This document shows, in pieces, positions 17,881 to 27,756 of a stretch of 64,000 bases of DNA (position 1 is the stretch's first letter; every line of letters begins with the position of its first letter). The stretch is from a virus. The stretch is taken from positions 1 through 64,000 of the IMG/VR virus record IMGVR_UViG_3300025276_000001; one strand, 5' to 3'. The notes below the pieces were generated by a model. The model was not told the origin of the DNA and did no database searches. It saw nothing but the letters and a program-made list of their open reading frames with translations. Both the position numbers and the translations under genes were made by a program.

Positions 17881-17914
17881 AGAGACTGGGGCAACTCAGT
17901 CTCTTTTTGTTTTT
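17881..17914 (+). terminator. Intrinsic terminator
   Basis: AGAGACTG (17881-17888) pairs with CAGTCTCT (17897-17904), an 8-bp stem with an 8-nt loop, followed by TTTTGTTTTT. A second, weaker hairpin (GTAGT with ACTAC) lies just upstream around 17844-17872. Confidence 0.9.
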
Positions 17915-17922
17915 ATAAGTCT

Positions 17923-17958
17923 TTGATAGCTAAAGAATAAAAAAATTATATATCTTTG
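17923..17958 (+). promoter_or_regulatory. Candidate Bacteroidota-type promoter
   Basis: TTG (17923-17925) and TATCTTTG (17951-17958) with a 25-bp spacer, slightly longer than the usual range. The -7 box is a perfect TAnnTTTG. The ATG at 17980 follows 21 nt later, which supports that start over the in-frame TTG at 17956 that lies inside the box. Confidence 0.6.
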
Positions 17959-17979
17959 GTCAACTCTAAATTTTTAACT

Positions 17980-19203
17980 ATGGCCAACATTAGGAAACTA
18001 GTAGCTGCATCTTTGAAATGGAAAAAAGGAATAACTTATTGTGCAGCTAAATTGGGTATCTCAGAATCCAAGTATCTAGAAATCAAACAAGAACTTAAAT
18101 CAGAAAGAAAAAAAGAAAGACTTAAAAACAGGTTTTTTTCTAAAGCATCAAGTGATTCTCAAATTGCAGAAGTAGTTGATATAGAAAAAGGAGAAGCTAA
18201 AATCTCAGGAACATTTGATCATGAACCCAAATCCCCTGAAGAAATTATAGAGCTTCTTAATATTAATACTGCTATATGGAAACTTTCACAATATTGGAAT
18301 AAACAAATGGGAGACCACTGGAGAGTCTCAGCATTAGTTTCTAGAAAAAAAGAATCAGCATTAGATAATTTAGAAGAATTACTTAATGATTGGTCTCCAA
18401 AAACTTTTAAGATTCCTAAAGTAGATTTATCTAAAATTAAAAAAGGACAAACGGTTTGTGGTATAATGTCTTTACAAGATATACATTTTGGTAAACAGGG
18501 TAATGAAACAATTGATAAAGACTTTGAAGAGACAATAATAAACTTGATGTCTAGGGCGGCACCATCACATTATATTGAAAGATTGTATTTTGTTGTAGGA
18601 GGAGATATAATTAACATGGATACTTTCCATGGTACAACAACAGGTGGTACTCCTGTAGATAACTGTATGGATGCTACAGATGCATACTCACAAGCTTTTG
18701 ATGCTATGCACTGGGCTATAAATTATATAAAAGCCTTTTGTAAAGAATTACATGTAGTGTATGTTCCTGGTAACCATGATAGACTTTCATCATATCACTT
18801 AGCTCATGCCTTATCTAAATCAATAGTTAGTGATGAAATTACGTGGGATGTTAAATATGAAGAAAGAAAAGTTCATGTGTGGCATAATAACTTTAATGCT
18901 TTTGAGCATGGAGATAAACGTAGTAAAAACAATCCTTTGATATATGCATCTGAATATCCAAAAAAATGGGGTGCTACAACAAACAGAACATTATTTAAAG
19001 GTCACATACATACTGATAGGAAAGTAGAGTATATGACATCTAATGAAACAGCAGGTTTTATAGAAAAGACTTTACCTAGTTTAGGAAAGACAGATTATTA
19101 TCATTATAGTAATAAATTTGTAGGCAATAGAAGATCAGGAAAATTAGAGTTACAAGATGCATTAATAGGAAATATTTGTGAATTAACGTACCAAGCTATA
19201 TAA
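17980..19203 (+). CDS. Calcineurin-like metallophosphoesterase with N-terminal HTH-like part (407 aa)
   Basis: The start is at ATG 17980. The N-terminal 50 residues (GITYCAAKLGISESKYLEIK) look like a helix-turn-helix, followed by a very basic stretch. From residue about 155 it has all the metal-binding motifs of the family: D167-x-H169, G-G-D209, G-N265-H-D267, H310 (in EHGD) and G-H342-x-H344. This superfamily hydrolyses phosphodiesters (nucleic acid, cyclic nucleotides) or phosphoproteins using two metal ions. It lies alone between two terminators among virion genes. Likely substrates are DNA ends or RNA (inference), perhaps in packaging or degradation of host nucleic acid; the substrate cannot be told from sequence. 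Confidence 0.85.
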   Translation: MANIRKLVAASLKWKKGITYCAAKLGISESKYLEIKQELKSERKKERLKNRFFSKASSDSQIAEVVDIEKGEAKISGTFDHEPKSPEEIIELLNINTAIWKLSQYWNKQMGDHWRVSALVSRKKESALDNLEELLNDWSPKTFKIPKVDLSKIKKGQTVCGIMSLQDIHFGKQGNETIDKDFEETIINLMSRAAPSHYIERLYFVVGGDIINMDTFHGTTTGGTPVDNCMDATDAYSQAFDAMHWAINYIKAFCKELHVVYVPGNHDRLSSYHLAHALSKSIVSDEITWDVKYEERKVHVWHNNFNAFEHGDKRSKNNPLIYASEYPKKWGATTNRTLFKGHIHTDRKVEYMTSNETAGFIEKTLPSLGKTDYYHYSNKFVGNRRSGKLELQDALIGNICELTYQAI

Positions 19204-19205
19204 AG

Positions 19206-19240
19206 ACCCCAATTAAATTTCATTAAGTGGGGTTTTTTTT
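19206..19240 (+). terminator. Intrinsic terminator
   Basis: ACCCCA (19206-19211) pairs with TGGGGT (19228-19233); the stem continues inside with TTAA/TTAA after one mismatch. Eight T end the structure. Confidence 0.9.
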
Positions 19241-19248
19241 GTAAATTA
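19238..19248 (+). promoter_or_regulatory. Candidate promoter element TTTGTAAATTA
   Basis: One base different from the TTTGTATATTA element, directly after the terminator T run and 13 nt before the ATG at 19262. If real, the leader is very short. Confidence 0.45.
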
Positions 19249-19261
19249 TAAATATAACTAT

Positions 19262-19828
19262 ATGAAGAACAATTTTAAAAAACCTGATCTGAAAGCTTCA
19301 AGATATAGAGAAAGAAGGTTGGGCATATTAAATGAGGAAACAATAAAAGAATTTAAAGACAAGAAACCGTTATATTCTAACATAGACAATAATAAATTAA
19401 AAAAAATAATTAAACTATATAATGTAAAACTATGGGAAGCAGTTATTAATTATAGAGATGGTGTAGAGCTACCAGATTCATTAGGCTATTTATTTATAGG
19501 AACATGTCCCTCCTCTAAAACAATTAATCCTAACTATGCTCTATCTCATGAATATGATAAGATTTTACAAAATAAAAATTGGGAGACTGATGGAAATTTA
19601 GCAAAAATCTTTTATACAAACTGGTCAACTAAGTATAGATTTAAAAATAGAGAGTTATGGAGATTTGTTGCATGTAGAGAATTTAAAAGAAATGTTGCTA
19701 AAACATACCCTGAAAATTGGACTAAGTATGTAGTTATGAAAAACAAATATAGAGTAGCTCATTTGTATGATCAAAACGGTGAACAAACAAAAGAGGCTCT
19801 GAAGAATTATAATGAATTTGAAACATAA
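19262..19828 (+). CDS. Conserved hypothetical protein (188 aa)
   Basis: A 188-residue basic, aromatic-rich protein (WEAVINYRDGVELPDSLGYL, then FKNRELWRFVACREFKR). The pattern is one I associate with a conserved small gene preceding the ring-protein genes in large Bacteroidota phages, but I know no function. Predicted mostly helical, without signal peptide. It starts a transcript that runs through the ring and muzzle genes with 5-bp spacing to the next gene. The high positive charge would fit nucleic acid contact or assembly at the portal (inference). Confidence 0.6.
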   Translation: MKNNFKKPDLKASRYRERRLGILNEETIKEFKDKKPLYSNIDNNKLKKIIKLYNVKLWEAVINYRDGVELPDSLGYLFIGTCPSSKTINPNYALSHEYDKILQNKNWETDGNLAKIFYTNWSTKYRFKNRELWRFVACREFKRNVAKTYPENWTKYVVMKNKYRVAHLYDQNGEQTKEALKNYNEFET

Positions 19829-19833
19829 AAAAC

Positions 19834-20505
19834 ATGTCAACAATAGCAGTAGCAATATCAAGAATAAGAGGACAAGTTAAAGCGGAAGTTCAGGATGCTT
19901 TTGTTACGGATAGATACATATACAGTTTAATAGAAAAGTTTGCTCAAGTTTTAATGCGTAGACAAGATTATGCTAATAAGCTTATGAAGTTTAATTCTGT
20001 TTGGAAAGCTTTACCATTTGTAGAATTAATAGATGTAGATAAAGTAGAAGCACATTGTTCAGGAATAACTAGTGGATGTACAATTAAACGTACAAAAGTA
20101 AGACTACCTTCTATGATTGAAGGTTACTGGGGACCACTTATACGTACTGTAAGCTCCATAGATGGCTCTCAGGAGCTCCAAGCCACTCAACCGGGTACTT
20201 ACACCTCTATGACAAAAACAACGTCATTCAAGTACAATACAACAAGATACTTTTGGTGGTTAGATGGTTATATTTATTCACCTAATATAGAATGGGAAGC
20301 ATTAAAACTTGAAGGAGTATTTAATTCTGATATTACAAAATGGAATTGTGATACCTCAGATGATTGTACACCTAGATATGAACAACCAATATATATACCA
20401 GAAGCTTTATTTGCAGAAATAGAAGGACAAGTCATTCAAACAATGATGGGTACACTTCAGGTTCCTGCAGAAGATTCTGATAACAAACAAAACATACATA
20501 GATAA
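19834..20505 (+). CDS. Putative tail ring / connector protein 1 (223 aa)
   Basis: A 223-residue protein: N-terminal helices (about 1-60, with RIRGQVKAEVQDAFVTDRYIY), a beta-rich middle and a C-terminal helix. It is directly followed (overlapping TAATG) by the 311-residue connector-like gene and then by the muzzle gene. The same pair before the large tail protein is seen in crAss-like phages, where they form stacked rings below the portal. The role is by gene order and general resemblance. Confidence 0.6.
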   Translation: MSTIAVAISRIRGQVKAEVQDAFVTDRYIYSLIEKFAQVLMRRQDYANKLMKFNSVWKALPFVELIDVDKVEAHCSGITSGCTIKRTKVRLPSMIEGYWGPLIRTVSSIDGSQELQATQPGTYTSMTKTTSFKYNTTRYFWWLDGYIYSPNIEWEALKLEGVFNSDITKWNCDTSDDCTPRYEQPIYIPEALFAEIEGQVIQTMMGTLQVPAEDSDNKQNIHR

Positions 20506-21440
20506 TGGGCGTATCACAAAAATATAGAACGTTTACTCAGTTAATGGAAGATGTTTCTATTGACTTTTCTACATATGCTCTTGAGGGTATGATAGAACCA
20601 CAGCAACTTATTAAGGTAGCTACAAGAGTAAATTATGATTTGGGTTTAAAAATCCATAGAACTAAAGAAGTAGTAATTGATATTGAACATGGAAGAGGTC
20701 AACTACCAATGGACTTTGCTTTTCTTAATTATGCATTCTTATGTGGAGAATATAAAATTAATTCTACTATGCCTTCAGGTACTCATGTAGAAACTTTTAA
20801 TGATGTACCGTATGTACCTGCTCCTGGAGAAATGTCTCCCTGTAGTAAAGATGATACATGTAAAGATGTTTGTATAATTGAAACATGTGACGGTAAACAA
20901 AGCCATCAAATAGTTCAAAGAATAGGTCCAAATCAATTTAGAACATTTGGTACGTACATGCAATTACGTATACAAGACGTGAACAGTCCAACTTGTTATT
21001 GTCCTGAATTAGGTGCACAAGCAAAAGACATTGCACAAATACAAGATGGTTTTTTAATTACAACTTTTAGAACTGGTAAAGTATATTTAAGTTATCAAGG
21101 TGCTATGGAAGCACCTAACGGTGATCTTTTAGTTTTAGATCATCCATATTGTAATGAATATTATGAGTATGCCTTAAAGCAAAGGATACTTGAAAATATG
21201 ATTTGGCAAGGTGAATCTGTTACTCAACAGTTAGGTTTAGTAGAAACCAGATTAAGAGCTGCTAGAAATAACGCTTTAAGTTTTGTTAATACTCCTGACT
21301 TTGCAGAAATGAGAAAGTTATGGGAAGTTAATAGAAAAGCACAATATCACAATTATTATAACATGTTCTTAAGTCATGCTCCGGCTAACCCAAGAGTTAC
21401 CAGAACAAGCATGTCTGACGGAAACGGTTTAGCTTACTAA
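20505..21440 (+). CDS. Putative tail ring / tail tubular protein (311 aa)
   Basis: A 311-residue protein. N-terminal helices with IKVATRVNYDLGLKIHRTKE are followed by a beta part (VIDIEHGRGQLPMDF), a Cys-containing insert (about 110-135) and a long C-terminal helical region (EYYEYALKQRILENMIW ... RLRAARNNALSFV). This helix-beta-helix layout and these motifs resemble the P22 gp4 / T7 gp11-like adaptor of crAss-like phages. Its start overlaps the previous stop, and the muzzle gene starts 13 bp later, as expected for parts of one short tail. Confidence 0.65.
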   Translation: MGVSQKYRTFTQLMEDVSIDFSTYALEGMIEPQQLIKVATRVNYDLGLKIHRTKEVVIDIEHGRGQLPMDFAFLNYAFLCGEYKINSTMPSGTHVETFNDVPYVPAPGEMSPCSKDDTCKDVCIIETCDGKQSHQIVQRIGPNQFRTFGTYMQLRIQDVNSPTCYCPELGAQAKDIAQIQDGFLITTFRTGKVYLSYQGAMEAPNGDLLVLDHPYCNEYYEYALKQRILENMIWQGESVTQQLGLVETRLRAARNNALSFVNTPDFAEMRKLWEVNRKAQYHNYYNMFLSHAPANPRVTRTSMSDGNGLAY

Positions 21441-21453
21441 AGAGCGTATAACT

Positions 21454-24400
21454 ATGGCAAAGCAAAAGAAACAACCTACTAAGGGTACAACATCTGTAAT
21501 TACTAATTCATTCATTAAAGGGATGAATAAAGATATTACACAATCTATGGAACCTGCTCAGAGTTGGTGGAATGCACGTAATGCAGCAAACAATTCTAAT
21601 GCTGGAGATATGGGTGTCATAGGTAATGAACCATCAAATTTACAATGTGGGGTTATACCATATACTATAATAGGCGCAATACATAGGTATGGAGATGAAT
21701 GGATTATTTATTCAACTGATAATGTATCATCTGAAATAGGACGTTTTGATGATAGTGAGTGTAAGTATACTGTTATTATTAATGACCCTTGTTTAGCATT
21801 TAATAAAAAGTTTTTAATAACTGGAGCTGCAAAAGAAAATTTTGATTGCTCATGGGAAGTTTATTGGGATGATGGAAACAATCCATCAAGGTCTTTAAAC
21901 ATAGATAACGTTCCATACAAACAAGAAATAACTTCAGCACCTGGAGATCCTTGTATTGTATATGGTGACATTTTACCAAGATCATTAAATTGTGAAAAAA
22001 TAAGATTAGCTCCTTTAGTAGATACCCCATGTATAGTACTTGAAAAAGCTACTGATGGTGGTATGTTACAGAATGGTGCATACCAAGCATACATTGCTTA
22101 TACAGAAAATGAACAACGTGTTACAGATTTTATAGGTATATCTAATATACAAACACTATGGAGTCACAAAGGAACTGATGGATCATTAGATGTACATATA
22201 AGTAATCTTGATAAAGATTATGAATTTTTTGAATTGGCTTTATTAATTAGAAACCAAGGTCAATCATATGCTAAACGTATTGGTCTTTATAGTACTGAAA
22301 GAAATGAAATTAATTTAGATTATATAGATGATTCATTAATAGCTATAGATTTAAAATCAATACCACAAAGAAGTCCTTCATATGAAAAATCTGAGGCAAT
22401 GTATGTTGTCAATGATTGGTTGATAAGACAAGGACCAACTGAACAATTTGATTTTAATTATCAACCTATAGCAAATAACATTACAACAAATTTTGTAATA
22501 AACTCTGTACAATCAAACTACTACCACTTAGGTGGAAATAAATTAAGTTATTTACGTGATGAACAATATGCATTTTTTATAAGATGGATATATAACACAG
22601 GGGAAAGATCTTCTTCTTATCATATTCCAGGAAGAGCTCCAGAGTATTATGGTCCTGCAGGGGCAGATGAGAATGTAGATATTTTTGGAGACAATGTTTT
22701 AGATCCAAATGGGGATCCTGTATTTAAAGTTTATAATACAGGAGCTGTTACTACAGCAGTAAGTGAACCACAGTCAGATGGAAGTACAATAATTGCAAGA
22801 GGTAAAATGGGATATTGGGAATCTACAGAAAGGTACCCAGTTAATAGACCAGACATATGGGGTGATTTATGTGGTAAGCCTATTAGGCATCATAAGATGC
22901 CAGCTGAAGGATCAGTAAATGGTTCAAATAAATTAAACTTGACTACTGATGATTCAGATAACATACATTTATTAGGAGTGGAGTTTGGGAATATAGGTAG
23001 ACCTAAGTATAATGATGGAACCTATTTACCAAATGTAGTAGGGTATGAATTACTAAGAGGATCAAGAGGAGGTGCTAAATCAATTTTAGGAAAAGGTTTA
23101 TTTAGGAATATGCGTAAGTATACTGTTCCTAATGCAGAAAATTTAATAGGTAATGATGTACAGGGATTATATCCTAACTACCCTTATAATGATCTAAGAC
23201 CTGATATGTATTTCCATGATGGAAAACGTGGTGATCCTCAGAATCCAGATTTTAATAGAACAGAAAGTTGTGATAACTTTGGTGAATCAATAAGTACTTA
23301 CAAGCCTCTAGGAGCTGATGGTATTGTTGATGGTGTACAATCTGGGTATTCACAAAAGGTATTTACTTTTTCATCACCAGATTTAATGTTTACAAAGCCT
23401 TTTTTAAATGCTTATGAAACTAGAATATATGGAGATTTAAATGGACAGTCTAGTGGATACTTTAAAGCATCAGAAGATCATCCTCAATTTAAATTAATAA
23501 GGAACGGTGCAGCTATTATTTCTGCATTCATTGGTGTAGGTTATGCAATGGGTCAAGTAAGTGGTACTAGAGGATCTAAGTTTATAAGTTCACAAGGTAA
23601 CTATAATGCCGGTGATTTTTATATGGGTCTTGGTACAGGTGGTACCACAGGTTTAGGTTTATCAGCAGCTGCCAATCTCGTTGGTGCAGGTGCCTCTGAA
23701 GTTGTAAATTTAGCTTCATATGCAATATTTGAAACAACAGATTCTACTATGGCACTTGCTGATTTATGGGCAGGTGGTTCTGTAACGGAAATTGCTCAAG
23801 GTGCAATGAACATTGCAGCAATATCTGTAGGTTTAGCACCTGGTGCAACTGGAGGTAAATGGGAAATAGTTAATAATAAGACAACACCTTTATCCAACAT
23901 GCCCGCTCTTTTAAGAGCATTTGCAAGTATGGCTACAACAGGTACAAATATATCCATAGGAGGTAATGAGATTGTTGAGTTAATATATAACTTAGTACGT
24001 CCTTCTGATTTTTGTTTGAAGTATATTTCATCAGGTGTATTTAATGAATTTACTAAAAGAACTTCTGATTTATGGAGAATAAAAAATAGTGATTCAAATT
24101 ATTTAGGTCAATCTTTTCAATCTTTTGATCAAGGTCAATATAAAATAAATAATTTATTTAGACCAAGTACAGTAGTTGTAGGATTAGAAAGAGAATTAGA
24201 ACCACCGTCTACAGAAGATAAATCACGTTTTGTAATTGGAGGTGAAGTAAATGCAAACGGTAGTACAAGTACATATAGTAATAGTTATTTATTAGATATA
24301 GATAGACAACAAAAAAGATCTATCTCAGCTCATTATGGTGCACTTAAATTTAATTTTGATAATCAGTATGGTCAACTTGATGGAATAAAACAAGTTCCAA

Positions 24401-27400
24401 TGAGGGGTTGTGTAGAGTTGATTGATGAAGATCTACCAGAAGCATTTATGTATACATCAGCACCAATCTTTAGTGGAGATGTATTTATCAATAGGTATAC
24501 TGAAAAAGTAATGATGCCTATTTTTGCTCAATTTTTAATGGGTGAACCAGATGAATTTACATATGATTATTCAAATCATGTGAATATTCCTTATCCAAGG
24601 TACTGGATAAACTCACAAAAATATGACATAACTAAGTTAGCTCAAAAAATTGCTACATTAAATATATTAAGTGCAAGTGGATTTAATAATAACACAATTG
24701 ATCCTGTATTGCCAGCTGATTTATTTTATTTAGATAGAGGTTCAGGAACATGTAGTATTGCTGGATTAGGTTCTTTATTTGATACAAATCCTAGTGATCC
24801 CAATCCAATTTTTGCAATGAGGTATGCATATATGTATACACACTCAAATGGTATTTTGGATTTCTTTGTTGAATCAGAAATTAATTTAGCACAAAGAGAT
24901 TGGGAAGATACTAAAGCAAAAAGAATTTATGATATATATCAATACAATGATTTAGTAGATTTATTTCATGCAGCAATTCAAAAAATAGATAACTTTTATA
25001 AATATGATGAATCTTTAAGTCCTGCTAGATTTCCAAGTCAATTAGGTTCTTGGGGAGAAATGCAAGGTAGATTTTATGATCCTTATGTTGCTGCCAATTG
25101 CTATGTATCACGTCCTAAAAGACTTATATATTCTTTACAAGCTCAAGAAGAATCTAAAAAAGATTTTTGGAGAGTCTTTCTAAACTTTAACTATAAAGAT
25201 TTTAAAAATAAAGTTAATGTTATTAAACCAATAAATAAAAACGGAGCTATAATATTCTTCCCTTATTTATCACCACAAATGTTTCAAGGTTTAGATACTC
25301 TTAAGACAGGAATGGGAACTAAATTAACAATAGGTGATGGTGGATTATTTAGTCAACCTTTTCAAAATATTACAAACTCAGATTTATCAAATGAATATGG
25401 ATCTTGTGAAAGTATAAGAGGTGTTATTAATACTCCTATGGGATTATTTTATATTTCTCAAGCACAAGGTAAAATATTTCAATATGCTGGTAAAGGATTA
25501 GATCCTATATCTAATAAAGGAATGAAGTGGTGGTTTGAACAATACTTACCATCTCAACTTATTAAACAATTTCCTGAATTAGAACAATCTGTGTTATCAG
25601 ATAATGCAGTAGCAGGAGTAGGTTGTCAAGCTGTGTATGATCCAAATGATGATATAGTTTACTTTATGAAAAGAGACTATAGTGTTAAAGCTAAGTGGCT
25701 TAGTCAAATCTCATTTTCTGAAACCGCTGGATTTAGGTTATTTAATAGTATACCATTAACAATAGGTGATCCAATTTATTTTGATGATACGTCTTGGACT
25801 ATAAGTTATGATCCTAAGTCTAAAGGGTGGATATCATTTCATGATTGGCATCCGGAGTTTTCTTTGCCAAGTATAAATCATTTCTTTACAACTAAGACAA
25901 TAACTACTGAAGTTCCACAATGTCCTCCGGGATATGATTTTAATCCAACAACTGGATTGTGTGAACAAAGTGTAAATGAAACTATCCCTGCTACAATAAC
26001 AGTAGAAGATATAGTAGCTACTATTACAGGAGGAGCAACAAATTGTGTTCTTGATATAGTTATAGCAATGGACTGGTCAGGTAGTACTGTACAGAATTGT
26101 CCAGGTACTGTTCCTGATTATAATCCTAATACAGGAGCAATGGGAAATACATGTCAAGGAACTGCTCAAATGCGTTGGCTAGATGTATTCTTAAACAGTT
26201 CTGGAATAACAGGACCAATGGCATCAGGAGATTTGCAAATTGGATTTACTGGATGGGAAGGTAGTTCAACAAGATGGATGCAACCAGGTAATAAATCAAT
26301 GACAAACACTGTAACAAGTGTTCAAGCTGTAAATTGGTATTTAGGTAATTGGGGTGTAGGAGTTAATGGTACAGACTTATCTGAGGCAATGAATACAACT
26401 AACCCAACAACTGGTTCAGGTGGTTTTGCACAGCTTAATGATAAAGCTAATTCAACTTTAGGTGATAGAGTATCAGACGCAAGTTTTAAACAAATTTTAA
26501 TTGTTGTAACAGATGGTACTACTGGTACTCCAGAAGTTAATGTTGCTAATTTCCAATCTCCAAATATAACATCTGGTACAGGTCAAGTTACCAATACTGG
26601 TTCATGGGCTAATACTAATTTAGGTGATCCATTAAAGCAAGAAGTATTTGGTGTATTTTGTGGTGGTAATTCTAATGTTCCAGGTAACACTGCTGTTTTA
26701 GATAATGCTTCAAATAGTAGGTATAATACACCTAGTGGTCCTGCAGGCCCAAATCAATTTACAATGAATGCACAAAACAATGCAGAGTTAGAAGCTGTTG
26801 CTAGTCAAGTAGCAGGTTCAGTATGTAGCATACCATTTAGTTGTGACTGTCCTGCAGGTTATACAAAAGTATTCCAGAACGCAACCACATTACAATTTAC
26901 AGAAACATCAGGTACTTGTGATGATACAGGTAAGGTTGAGTGTAGAAAGGTAACATGTGAATGTCCTCCGGCTACAATTCCAGGAACTGTTACTACAGCG
27001 TTAGGAACTTGTCCAGATAGTGCACCATTGATTTATTTAGCTGGACCAAAAGGAGATCCTTCTTTTGTATCAGATAGGCAATGTAATTATTTTTATTATA
27101 ATGGCGTAACACCTAATTATTCAGTTGGGTCTATTTGGAGACATAATGAAAGGTGTGATAGCTATGCAAATTATTATGGAGTTGATTATCCTTGGGAAGT
27201 AGAGTTAGTTGCTAACAGTGGACAAACTGTTAACACGCTAAGAAGTATTGAATATCAAATGGAGGCATATGTATACAAAGGTGTATTGGGATATGCATGT
27301 GGAAATGATAAATGGGAAGACTTGCTTTTTAATTTTGATCAAGCTGTTATTTATAATAATGAACAAACATCCGGATTACTATTACTAACTCCTACACCAT

Positions 27401-27756
27401 TTAATAACCCAATTTTAGAGTTAACATATCCAATAGTAAACACCAATAGTATTAATATATTATGTTCTAAAGTAGAACAAAAATATAGGTTTAATCAATT
27501 TTGGGATATTACAAATGATAGAGGTGAGTTTCCAAGTGCAGGTGGTGTTATTACACAACAACCAATTTGGAATACACAACTTAATGGATATGTTAGAAAC
27601 TTAAATAATATTAATTTAAATTATTTTAAATCTCCACTGCAACATAAAAAATTCAGAAACTATTTTGTTAATGTTATATTAAGAAGACAAGTATCAGGAG
27701 ATAGACAGATGTTGCTAAGATTAAATAATACTAAATTACTTACATCACTTAGATAA
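21454..27756 (+). CDS. Muzzle-type tail protein (P22 gp10-like / crAss-like) with vWA insertion (2100 aa)
   Basis: The N-terminus (NSFIKGMNKDITQSM, then SWWNARNA and GDMGVIGNE) and the motifs SFHDWHPEFS, SIWRHNERCDSY and YRFNQFWDITNDRGEF are features I associate with the large tail stabilisation or muzzle protein of crAss-like phages, which closes the short tail. Between SFHDWHPEFS and SIWRHNERCD lies an extra region (about residues 1488-1880): Cys repeats (CPPGYDF, CDCPAGY, CECPPA) flanking a von Willebrand A domain with MIDAS D1540-W-S-G-S1544 and a second site near D1687 (VVTDGT). Residues about 685-810 include Gly/Ala-rich, weakly hydrophobic stretches. The insertion probably projects from the tail tip and binds the host surface (inference). 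Its stop overlaps the next start. Confidence 0.75.
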   Translation: MAKQKKQPTKGTTSVITNSFIKGMNKDITQSMEPAQSWWNARNAANNSNAGDMGVIGNEPSNLQCGVIPYTIIGAIHRYGDEWIIYSTDNVSSEIGRFDDSECKYTVIINDPCLAFNKKFLITGAAKENFDCSWEVYWDDGNNPSRSLNIDNVPYKQEITSAPGDPCIVYGDILPRSLNCEKIRLAPLVDTPCIVLEKATDGGMLQNGAYQAYIAYTENEQRVTDFIGISNIQTLWSHKGTDGSLDVHISNLDKDYEFFELALLIRNQGQSYAKRIGLYSTERNEINLDYIDDSLIAIDLKSIPQRSPSYEKSEAMYVVNDWLIRQGPTEQFDFNYQPIANNITTNFVINSVQSNYYHLGGNKLSYLRDEQYAFFIRWIYNTGERSSSYHIPGRAPEYYGPAGADENVDIFGDNVLDPNGDPVFKVYNTGAVTTAVSEPQSDGSTIIARGKMGYWESTERYPVNRPDIWGDLCGKPIRHHKMPAEGSVNGSNKLNLTTDDSDNIHLLGVEFGNIGRPKYNDGTYLPNVVGYELLRGSRGGAKSILGKGLFRNMRKYTVPNAENLIGNDVQGLYPNYPYNDLRPDMYFHDGKRGDPQNPDFNRTESCDNFGESISTYKPLGADGIVDGVQSGYSQKVFTFSSPDLMFTKPFLNAYETRIYGDLNGQSSGYFKASEDHPQFKLIRNGAAIISAFIGVGYAMGQVSGTRGSKFISSQGNYNAGDFYMGLGTGGTTGLGLSAAANLVGAGASEVVNLASYAIFETTDSTMALADLWAGGSVTEIAQGAMNIAAISVGLAPGATGGKWEIVNNKTTPLSNMPALLRAFASMATTGTNISIGGNEIVELIYNLVRPSDFCLKYISSGVFNEFTKRTSDLWRIKNSDSNYLGQSFQSFDQGQYKINNLFRPSTVVVGLERELEPPSTEDKSRFVIGGEVNANGSTSTYSNSYLLDIDRQQKRSISAHYGALKFNFDNQYGQLDGIKQVPMRGCVELIDEDLPEAFMYTSAPIFSGDVFINRYTEKVMMPIFAQFLMGEPDEFTYDYSNHVNIPYPRYWINSQKYDITKLAQKIATLNILSASGFNNNTIDPVLPADLFYLDRGSGTCSIAGLGSLFDTNPSDPNPIFAMRYAYMYTHSNGILDFFVESEINLAQRDWEDTKAKRIYDIYQYNDLVDLFHAAIQKIDNFYKYDESLSPARFPSQLGSWGEMQGRFYDPYVAANCYVSRPKRLIYSLQAQEESKKDFWRVFLNFNYKDFKNKVNVIKPINKNGAIIFFPYLSPQMFQGLDTLKTGMGTKLTIGDGGLFSQPFQNITNSDLSNEYGSCESIRGVINTPMGLFYISQAQGKIFQYAGKGLDPISNKGMKWWFEQYLPSQLIKQFPELEQSVLSDNAVAGVGCQAVYDPNDDIVYFMKRDYSVKAKWLSQISFSETAGFRLFNSIPLTIGDPIYFDDTSWTISYDPKSKGWISFHDWHPEFSLPSINHFFTTKTITTEVPQCPPGYDFNPTTGLCEQSVNETIPATITVEDIVATITGGATNCVLDIVIAMDWSGSTVQNCPGTVPDYNPNTGAMGNTCQGTAQMRWLDVFLNSSGITGPMASGDLQIGFTGWEGSSTRWMQPGNKSMTNTVTSVQAVNWYLGNWGVGVNGTDLSEAMNTTNPTTGSGGFAQLNDKANSTLGDRVSDASFKQILIVVTDGTTGTPEVNVANFQSPNITSGTGQVTNTGSWANTNLGDPLKQEVFGVFCGGNSNVPGNTAVLDNASNSRYNTPSGPAGPNQFTMNAQNNAELEAVASQVAGSVCSIPFSCDCPAGYTKVFQNATTLQFTETSGTCDDTGKVECRKVTCECPPATIPGTVTTALGTCPDSAPLIYLAGPKGDPSFVSDRQCNYFYYNGVTPNYSVGSIWRHNERCDSYANYYGVDYPWEVELVANSGQTVNTLRSIEYQMEAYVYKGVLGYACGNDKWEDLLFNFDQAVIYNNEQTSGLLLLTPTPFNNPILELTYPIVNTNSINILCSKVEQKYRFNQFWDITNDRGEFPSAGGVITQQPIWNTQLNGYVRNLNNINLNYFKSPLQHKKFRNYFVNVILRRQVSGDRQMLLRLNNTKLLTSLR

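Noticed and set aside
17956-17979. TTG start for the metallophosphoesterase
   Set aside because: The TTG is part of the -7 promoter box; the ATG at 17980 fits the leader.
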